A stretch of 18,623 nt of DNA from CAYUKK01 sp964445305 (GTDB lineage Bacteria; Acidobacteriota; Aminicenantia; Aminicenantales; UBA8522). This document shows, in pieces, positions 1 to 7,817 of the stretch. The notes beneath the pieces were generated by a model. It was not told the origin of the DNA, made no database searches, and saw only the letters and a program-made list of their open reading frames with translations. Every line of letters starts with the position of its first letter. The first letter of the stretch is position 1. Location of the stretch: NCBI GenBank assembly GCA_964445305.1, contig CAYUKK010000231.1:1-18623 (forward strand), read 5' to 3'. The translations under genes were made by a program, and so were the position numbers.

Positions 1-2346
<2,346 letters not shown>

Positions 2347-2420
2347 TGTCCTTCACTCCTAGCTCTTAGTATGCCAAAAAAAGAACAAAAAAGGGAAGGA
2401 ACAAACAAAAAATATTTTGC

Positions 2421-2448
2421 TTGACAATTTAGAAAAAACTGCTATTAA
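2421..2448 (+). promoter_or_regulatory. Predicted sigma-70-type promoter for the acidic small protein gene
   Basis: A perfect TTGACA (2421-2426) is followed by a 16-bp spacer and TATTAA (2443-2448), with A/T-rich flanks. It sits 18 bp upstream of the ATG at 2467, leaving room for the GAGGTAGG ribosome-binding sequence (2457-2464) in a very short leader. Prediction from sequence only. Confidence 0.55.
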
Positions 2449-2466
2449 TTTTTTCCGAGGTAGGCC

Positions 2467-2805
2467 ATGGAAGAAATCGAAATCATGAGCTGGCTGACCC
2501 TGGATGCTATCAAGAAGAAGGCGGAAATCGTGGAGACTGTCGGGAATCTCCAGACCGGTCATAGCATGTCGGTCTTCTGCATCATCGAGGATGATTATCT
2601 CGAGCTCTACTACAGCGATTCAGCAGCAAACTATTTGCGACGCTACGAGGATCGAGAAGAGTTCGATCTTGCCCTGGAGCAACGCAAAGAAGAAACTGGC
2701 GAAGCACCCTACGACGAAGAAGAACACGGTTTCGAGGAAGACTACGAGGAAGAGGAAGAAGAGGAAGAGGAGTTTGACGTCGAGGACGAATCAGATTCCT
2801 ACTGA
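2467..2805 (+). CDS. Small protein of unknown function with a strongly acidic C-terminal tail
   Basis: Not recognised. The 112-residue product has an N-terminal half of mixed alpha/beta character (about residues 1-60, including FCIIEDDYLELYYS). Its C-terminal half is dominated by Asp and Glu, with nine consecutive Glu near residues 95-103 and a DESDSY end. There is no signal peptide, membrane segment or cysteine motif; one Cys lies in the middle. The start is supported by GAGGTAGG shortly upstream and a good promoter. It is divergent from clpB and ends 7 bp before the convergent mutS stop, so it is a single-gene unit. The tail could be a nucleic-acid mimic or mediate electrostatic binding to a basic partner, but nothing shows which. 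The long antisense-free frame, promoter and RBS argue it is a real gene. Confidence 0.75.
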   Translation: MEEIEIMSWLTLDAIKKKAEIVETVGNLQTGHSMSVFCIIEDDYLELYYSDSAANYLRRYEDREEFDLALEQRKEETGEAPYDEEEHGFEEDYEEEEEEEEEFDVEDESDSY

Positions 2806-2812
2806 ATCGGGC

Positions 2813-5440
2813 CTACTTTTCCTCGAGCGCTTCTTTAAGTTCGTTCAAGAAATTCAGGGCGGCTAAGGGGGTAAGGCGAGTCAGGTCGCAAGCCAGGAGC
2901 TTATCCCTGATTTCTCTGAGCTTTTCCTGTTCCTTATCTTCCCGGAAAAGGAGAAGTTGGGCCTTGTCCCGCTTCCGCCACGTACGGTAGGCAAGCCGGG
3001 GCTTGCCGCTGTCGTCGAGCTCGAGCTTTTCCAGGTTGAGGAGGACCTCTTTGGCTCGTTCGAGGACCGCTCGGGGAATGCCCGCCAGCTTGGCGACGTG
3101 GATTCCATAGCTCCGATCGGTGGGACCGGGAAGGATTTTCCGCAGGAAGACAACCTCGTCACCGCGCTCCTTGACAGATACGTGGTAATTCTTTATTCGC
3201 TCCATAGTCAAGGCGAGTTCGGTCAACTCATGATAGTGGGTCGCAAAAAGCGTCTTGGGCCGGACGTCTTTTTTATCGTGGAGATACTCCGCCACCGCCC
3301 AGGCGATGCTCAGGCCATCGAACGTGCTCGTGCCGCGGCCAACCTCGTCAAGGAGGATGAGACTCCGCGGTGTGGCGTTGTTCAGGATGTTGGCCGTCTC
3401 CAGCATCTCGACCATGAACGTCGACTGCCCGACGTTCAAGAAATCCATGGCCCCAATGCGAGTGAAGATACGATCGATGAGCCCGATCCTCGCTTCCTGC
3501 GCCGGGACAAAGGAACCCATCTGGGCCAGGATGCAGATGAGCGCAACTTGACGCAGGTAGGTCGACTTGCCTCCCATGTTGGGCCCGGTAATGATGAGGA
3601 TCTGGTTTTCGGCGCGGTCAAGGTAAGTGTCATTGGGAATGAAGGGCTCGGCCAAAGTTTTCTCCAAGACCGGATGCCTGCCCTCCTGGATCGAAATGAC
3701 CTCGCCCTCGTCAACGTGAGGGCGTCGATAGTTCCTCTGGACCGCCAGCTCGGCCAGGGCGGAGAGAACGTCAAGCCGGGAGATGATGGAAGCAATCTGC
3801 TGGAGCCGTTTGGTTTCTCCCGCCAGTTTCTCCCGGACCTCGAGGAAAAGACGGTGTTCAAGCTCGGCTATCCGTTGTTCGGCGGTGAGAACTTTTTCCT
3901 CGTAGTCCTTGAGTTCGGGCGTTAAAAAGCGCTCTGAGCCAACCAGAGTTTGTTTGCGGATGTAATCAGGAGGGACAAGATGGAGGTTGGGCTTGGTCAC
4001 TTCGATGTAATAACCGAAGACTTTATTGTACCTGACTTTGAGGGAGGAAATGCCCGTCCTTTCCCGCTCTTTTTTCTCCAGCAGAGAGATGTATGTCTTT
4101 CCTGAGCGGCTGATCCGCCTCAACTCATCGAGCTCTTCGTTATAACCGTCTTTGATGATCCCCCCTTCGGTCAGGAGAAAGGCCGGCTCATCAAGGATGG
4201 CTCGATCAATGAGCGTCACAATGTCCGAGGCGTTGTCCCACAGAGACGAAATTTCTCGGTTCATTGTCGCCGCCACCCCGGCCAAAAGTTTTTCTAAACG
4301 GGGCAGGGGGAGGAGCGATTTTTTCAGGGCCAGCACGTCCCGGGGATGGGCAACGGCCAGAGATATTTTCCCGGTCAAGCGCTCCAGGTCAGAAATTCCC
4401 TTGAGCTCCTGACGGAGACCCTGCCTTTCAACGGTGCGCTCGAGCCATTCCTCGACTGCATCCAGCCGAGCCTGAATGAGGGAGCAATCGAGGAGAGGCT
4501 GGAGGAGCCAGGACTTGAGCAGTCTCGCACCCATGGGCGTTACGGTGAAGTCAATGCAATCGAGGAGGGAATCCTTGACCCGGCCATCGCGAAGGTTTTT
4601 CACCAGCTCCAGGTTTTTCACGGTCGTCGCGTCGAGAATCATGGTGGAGCTGGGATGGAAATAGGACAGCCGACTGACCAGACAGAGGGAATCGCGCCTT
4701 ACCTTCCTGAGATAGGCAAGGAGAGCCCCCGCCGCTCTGATGGCCGCCGGCTTGCCTTGCAACCCGAAGCCGGCCAGGGAAGCGACCCGAAAATGCTCGT
4801 GGAGAAGGTTGTTAGCGTGGGCCAAATCAAAGGTCCATGCTTCGACTGGACTCTTCAGGAAAGCAGGCAGGTCGTTGCTGGTCATCAAAGAGTCCACCAT
4901 CTCTTCCTTATCTTCAGCAAATACCAGCTCTTTTGGACTTGCGCGGAATAGGGCATCGGCCAGGTTTTTTCTATCGGTCGATGTGCCTTCGGTTGCTTTC
5001 ATTTCGCCAGAGGCCAGGTCGATTAGAGCCAATCCCCAGCTTTGTTCTTCCATATGGACACAGGCGATGAAGACACTTTCCTTTGCACTTCCGATCTCCA
5101 CCTCAACCGCAGTGCCAGGCGTGAGCACTTTGATGACTTCGCGCTTGACCACACCCCTGGCTGCTTTAGGGTCCTCCATCTGCTCGCAGATAGCCACCCG
5201 GAAGCCTTGCTGGAGAAGCTTAGCCAGGTAGGAGTGGACAGCATGGTAAGGAACGCCGCACATGGGCACTTTCTGGCGGGAGGTCAGGGCGATCTCGAGG
5301 ATGGGCGAAGCAATTTGAGCATCCTCATAAAACATCTCGTAGAAATCGCCCAGCCGGAAGAAAAGGAGAGCACCGGGATACTGCTTCTTGATCCGGAGGT
5401 ATTGCTCCATCATCGGAGTGATCAGGCTATCCTTGGCCAT
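2813..5440 (-). CDS. mutS: DNA mismatch repair protein MutS
   Basis: Recognises mispaired and looped-out bases and, with ATP, recruits MutL to start mismatch repair. The 875-residue length is typical. The mismatch-wedging F-Y-E triplet is at residues 33-35 (GDFYEMFYED). Connector, lever and clamp regions follow, then the ABC-type ATPase: Walker A GPNMGGKS at 619-626, signature/Walker B LLDEVGRGTSTFDG at about 696-709, the H-loop ATHYHE at about 733-738, and SYGIHVAKLAG at about 777-787. The C-terminal P-L-x-A-L-x-F-L-x-x-L helix is intact. I chose the ATG at 5440 because MutS proteins begin just before this TPMMEQY segment, and because GGGGAAG and a strong promoter lie immediately upstream. 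An in-frame ATG at 5539 would add 33 residues unlike MutS and would span that promoter. It is convergent with the small gene at 2467 and divergent from pgsA. Confidence 0.98.
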   Translation of the reverse strand: MAKDSLITPMMEQYLRIKKQYPGALLFFRLGDFYEMFYEDAQIASPILEIALTSRQKVPMCGVPYHAVHSYLAKLLQQGFRVAICEQMEDPKAARGVVKREVIKVLTPGTAVEVEIGSAKESVFIACVHMEEQSWGLALIDLASGEMKATEGTSTDRKNLADALFRASPKELVFAEDKEEMVDSLMTSNDLPAFLKSPVEAWTFDLAHANNLLHEHFRVASLAGFGLQGKPAAIRAAGALLAYLRKVRRDSLCLVSRLSYFHPSSTMILDATTVKNLELVKNLRDGRVKDSLLDCIDFTVTPMGARLLKSWLLQPLLDCSLIQARLDAVEEWLERTVERQGLRQELKGISDLERLTGKISLAVAHPRDVLALKKSLLPLPRLEKLLAGVAATMNREISSLWDNASDIVTLIDRAILDEPAFLLTEGGIIKDGYNEELDELRRISRSGKTYISLLEKKERERTGISSLKVRYNKVFGYYIEVTKPNLHLVPPDYIRKQTLVGSERFLTPELKDYEEKVLTAEQRIAELEHRLFLEVREKLAGETKRLQQIASIISRLDVLSALAELAVQRNYRRPHVDEGEVISIQEGRHPVLEKTLAEPFIPNDTYLDRAENQILIITGPNMGGKSTYLRQVALICILAQMGSFVPAQEARIGLIDRIFTRIGAMDFLNVGQSTFMVEMLETANILNNATPRSLILLDEVGRGTSTFDGLSIAWAVAEYLHDKKDVRPKTLFATHYHELTELALTMERIKNYHVSVKERGDEVVFLRKILPGPTDRSYGIHVAKLAGIPRAVLERAKEVLLNLEKLELDDSGKPRLAYRTWRKRDKAQLLLFREDKEQEKLREIRDKLLACDLTRLTPLAALNFLNELKEALEEK

Positions 5441-5450
5441 CGTCTTCCCC

Positions 5451-5479
5451 ACTATAACCAGACGATTTTTATTTTTCAA
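5451..5479 (-). promoter_or_regulatory. Predicted mutS promoter, nearly leaderless
   Basis: On the minus strand TTGAAA (5474-5479) is separated by exactly 17 bp from TATAGT (5451-5456). The mutS ATG at 5440 begins only 10 nt after the -10 box, so the usual start about 7 nt downstream (near G5444) would leave a 5' leader of about four bases. Only the GGGGAAG between the -10 box and the ATG could act as a ribosome site, and it would be mostly untranscribed. Confidence 0.6.
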
Positions 5480-5490
5480 TGGGAGGAACC

Positions 5491-5640
5491 ATGGGAACTG
5501 CGTCCGAGGAAATTCCCACGACCGGAAGGGACCTACCATGGGGAAAAATAGGCATCATCCAGGCGGCCCGACGCGTGATCTCAGATACGTTATTCGCCCC
5601 CCTGAAGATTTGCTGCTTCCGGAACTTCCCCTTTGATTGA
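5491..5640 (+). CDS. Possible 49-residue small ORF upstream of pgsA
   Basis: An ATG at 5491 follows GGGAGG (5481-5486) with 4-nt spacing, a very good ribosome-binding arrangement. The 49-codon frame encodes a small basic, partly hydrophobic peptide ending CCFRNFPFD. The TGA (5638-5640) overlaps the predicted pgsA -35 hexamer. I recognise no family. A second overlapping frame (ATG at 5538, purine-rich GGAAGGGA upstream, 32 residues, stop at 5636) is an alternative. No convincing promoter was seen upstream. It may be a leader peptide for pgsA, an unrelated micro-protein, or chance. Confidence 0.25.
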   Translation: MGTASEEIPTTGRDLPWGKIGIIQAARRVISDTLFAPLKICCFRNFPFD

Positions 5641-5665
5641 CATGAAAGAAAGGCTAGTGTATATG
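5637..5665 (+). promoter_or_regulatory. Predicted pgsA promoter, leaderless arrangement
   Basis: A perfect TTGACA (5637-5642), a 17-bp spacer and TATATG (5660-5665) precede the pgsA ATG (5674) by only 8 nt. Initiation at the normal distance would fall at or within one to three bases of the ATG. No Shine-Dalgarno sequence is present in GTCGTTGAA just before the start, which agrees with leaderless translation. Confidence 0.6.
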
Positions 5666-5673
5666 TCGTTGAA

Positions 5674-6216
5674 ATGAAGATTGCTCTTTTTCTGACCTTA
5701 GCTCGGATCGGTGCCATCCCCCTCCTCGTCGTTATCCTCCTTTCCCATATCCGAGGCCGAGAGGTCCTTTCTTTCGCTATCTTCTTTCTGGCCACTCTCA
5801 CCGACATGCTCGACGGTTTCTTTGCCCGTCAGAAAAAGCAGGTGACCAATCTCGGCTTGCTCCTCGACCCAACGGCGGACAAACTCCTCGTCGCCTCTGT
5901 TCTCATTTGCCTTGTTCAAACCCGGGTTGTACCTGCTTGGATGGCCATCATCATCATCGGCCGGGAACTGGCCGTGAGCGGCTTTCGAGCCATTGCCTCT
6001 GCGAGGGGGATCAACATCCCGGCCTCTTTCCTTGGGAAGGCTAAGATGATTCTGGAGGCTTTCACGATCTATGTCCTCCTCTTGGGCGAGAAAATACTCG
6101 GCTCTTTTTACGCCATCGGCCGGGTGGGGCTCTGGCTGGTTATCCTGGTGGCTCTTGGCTCCGCTGCGGAATACTGCTGGCGCTTTGGCCGCTCCGTCCT
6201 CTCAACCCACACTTAG
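5674..6216 (+). CDS. pgsA: CDP-diacylglycerol--glycerol-3-phosphate 3-phosphatidyltransferase
   Basis: Integral inner-membrane enzyme that transfers a phosphatidyl group from CDP-diacylglycerol to glycerol-3-phosphate, the committed step to phosphatidylglycerol and cardiolipin. The 180-residue length is normal. The CDP-alcohol phosphatidyltransferase signature is complete: D47-G-x2-A51-R52-x8-G61-x3-D65-x3-D69, with D44 before it. Hydrophobic helices flank it (about 4-23, 32-44, 71-86, 88-100, 125-140, 148-168). The N-terminus (MKIALFLTLARIGAIPLL) matches the usual start of the family, supporting the ATG at 5674 despite the absence of a ribosome-binding site. Its last 15 bases overlap the 3' end of fabD on the other strand. 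Other CDP-alcohol transferases (e.g. PssA) are possible, but length and the N-terminal LTLxRI pattern favour PgsA. Confidence 0.93.
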   Translation: MKIALFLTLARIGAIPLLVVILLSHIRGREVLSFAIFFLATLTDMLDGFFARQKKQVTNLGLLLDPTADKLLVASVLICLVQTRVVPAWMAIIIIGRELAVSGFRAIASARGINIPASFLGKAKMILEAFTIYVLLLGEKILGSFYAIGRVGLWLVILVALGSAAEYCWRFGRSVLSTHT

Positions 6217-7134
6217 AAGGGCCCGCCGGCAATCCTCGACCGACTTCATATCACTCGCGTTGAAGAGTTGCACCGGCTGGGGCCAGCTCCGGCTGGCTCT
6301 TTTCATCAACCCCGTCAAAACCTTGCCCGGCCCTACTTCAACGACCTTTGTTGCTCCCTCCTGAGCCAGCTTGAGCATCGTCTCATACCAGAGAACAGGG
6401 CGACTCACCTGCCGTTTTAGCCCATCTCGGGCTTCTTCGGCCAGCCGGATCATCTTCGCCTCGACATTGGTGATGACAGGGAAATCCAAATCCCTAAACT
6501 CCACTGAATCGAGATGCCGGCCGAGTTTCTCTTCCGCACTTTTCATCAAGGACGTATGGAATGGGGCGCTCACCGGCAAAAGGACGGACCGGGCACTCTT
6601 GGCCAGTTGAAGCGCTTCCTCCACCGCCTCCCTCTCGCCGGCAATGACAATCTGCTCCTCGCTGTTCCAGTTGGCGATTTCGACAACACCAGCTTTAACC
6701 TGGCTGACCGTCTTCTCCACTTCGTCCCGCGAAAGTCCGATGAGAGCTGCCATGGCCCCACGGCCAACAGGAACTGCCTCTTGCATGTAGAGACCTCGTT
6801 TGCGGACGAGACGAACTGCATCCTCAAACTGAAGCGCTCCTGCTGCGACAAGAGCAGAATATTCGCCCAGACTATGACCAGCGGCCAAATCAGGGGATAT
6901 CGCCAGAAGTTTGAATGCGACGTAGCTCACCGTCAGAAGCGCCGGTTGGGTATTGGCCGTCAGTCTTAACTCCTCCTCCGGCCCCTCAAAGCAAATTCGC
7001 GAGATGCTGAACCCGAGGGCCTCGTCGGCACGGGCAAAAATTTCCTTCGCCAGGGGAGAGCTCTCATAGAGATCCCTCCCCATTCCGACGTGCTGGGATC
7101 CCTGGCCAGGAAAAAGATAGGCTAAAAGGCTCAT
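6202..7134 (-). CDS. fabD: Malonyl-CoA:acyl-carrier-protein transacylase FabD
   Basis: Loads malonyl groups from CoA onto ACP for fatty-acid elongation in the cytosol. The 310-residue product has the N-terminal LFPGQGSQ oxyanion-hole motif. It also has the nucleophile elbow GHSLGE with catalytic Ser88, the RKRG arginine near residue 113 that binds the malonyl carboxylate, and catalytic His193 in APFHTSLM. The junction with the upstream gene reads ATGATG, and that gene's TGA lies inside it (7134-7136). The second ATG (7134) has the better spacing from GGGGGAA; the first (7137) would add one Met. The product is translationally coupled as the last gene of the tamB operon. Its 3' end overlaps pgsA by 15 bp. 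Residues expected for activity are all present. Confidence 0.96.
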   Translation of the reverse strand: MSLLAYLFPGQGSQHVGMGRDLYESSPLAKEIFARADEALGFSISRICFEGPEEELRLTANTQPALLTVSYVAFKLLAISPDLAAGHSLGEYSALVAAGALQFEDAVRLVRKRGLYMQEAVPVGRGAMAALIGLSRDEVEKTVSQVKAGVVEIANWNSEEQIVIAGEREAVEEALQLAKSARSVLLPVSAPFHTSLMKSAEEKLGRHLDSVEFRDLDFPVITNVEAKMIRLAEEARDGLKRQVSRPVLWYETMLKLAQEGATKVVEVGPGKVLTGLMKRASRSWPQPVQLFNASDMKSVEDCRRALLSVG

Positions 7135-7817
7135 CATTTCCCCCGGGAAGGAACATTTTGGCCAAGACATTGTTCGTTGATCCGGATATCGGATTGGCGC
7201 CGGAGGTTATCTATCCATAAGGTAACCTGTTTCTCCATCTTTTCTTTCCGGATACTGGATTCGAGCTCATCGAGAACCTGCACCATGGGCAATGGCTTTT
7301 CCCCTCTCGCCTCCTGTTGGGGTCGATAAACGATTTGATAATAGGATTCGATCTCTTTAAGACTCACCTCCACACTCTGGCCAAAGCGGAAAGCGATGAT
7401 TTTCTGGTAAACAAGGATTTCTCGCAAATAAGGAAGAAGGTCTGTCTCTTCGAAACCGAATTCTTTGAGCCTCCGCTCCCACTCAGCCGGTTCAAAACTG
7501 GCTCGAATTTGCTTCATCCATTCCTCCGTTTCAGCATCGGATATGGTTACGGTAACGGGTGCAAGGTTGATGACCACCTTTCGGTCAACGGCGGCTTCCA
7601 AGCACTTGCGGAGGTCAGCCGAGGGAGGCTGGAATACTTGCTCGTGGCCAAGGCCAAACGCCTGGATAATTCGGATATCCGTCAAGCTGATGATCTCCGA
7701 GCCGACTTGGGCAACGACACAATCGACCATCTCGAGATAGGCAGGCAGGAGAAGGACTGGGAATAAAAGCAGCGCCACCAAGCTAAAAGTAAGCCGGTTC
7801 AATTTATTAGAAAACAT
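7134..7817 (-). CDS. Exported SurA-N-terminal-domain-like chaperone without a PPIase domain
   Basis: The 227-residue product starts with a signal peptide (basic NKLNR, then a hydrophobic stretch to about residue 28). Next comes VDCVVAQVGSEIISLTDI, the typical opening of SurA/PpiD-like periplasmic chaperones. A helical domain follows (LEAAVDRKVVINLAP through IAFRFGQSVEVSLKEIESYY). No parvulin-type peptidyl-prolyl isomerase domain follows; the protein ends after one more amphipathic helix. It sits directly after the Omp85 gene, whose TAA it overlaps by 11 nt, which suits a holdase that hands outer-membrane proteins to the assembly machinery. I chose the ATG at 7817 because it stands just before the signal peptide; the frame is open upstream to 7865. 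There is no Shine-Dalgarno sequence, so expression probably depends on coupling. Function is inferred from fold resemblance and context. Confidence 0.75.
   Translation of the reverse strand: MFSNKLNRLTFSLVALLLFPVLLLPAYLEMVDCVVAQVGSEIISLTDIRIIQAFGLGHEQVFQPPSADLRKCLEAAVDRKVVINLAPVTVTISDAETEEWMKQIRASFEPAEWERRLKEFGFEETDLLPYLREILVYQKIIAFRFGQSVEVSLKEIESYYQIVYRPQQEARGEKPLPMVQVLDELESSIRKEKMEKQVTLWIDNLRRQSDIRINEQCLGQNVPSRGK

Noticed and set aside
2347..2466. Heat-shock control element (CIRCE or sigma-32 type) before clpB
   Set aside because: No GAGTGCTAA/TTAGCACTC inverted repeat and no convincing heat-shock promoter hexamers could be found.
2957..3925. 322-codon open frame on the plus strand inside mutS
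   Set aside because: Antisense shadow of the MutS ATPase region; the minus strand carries all conserved MutS motifs.
5441..5539. N-terminal extension of MutS to an ATG at 5539
   Set aside because: The 33 extra residues do not resemble MutS, and they would cover the predicted mutS promoter and the start region of the opposite-strand small ORF.
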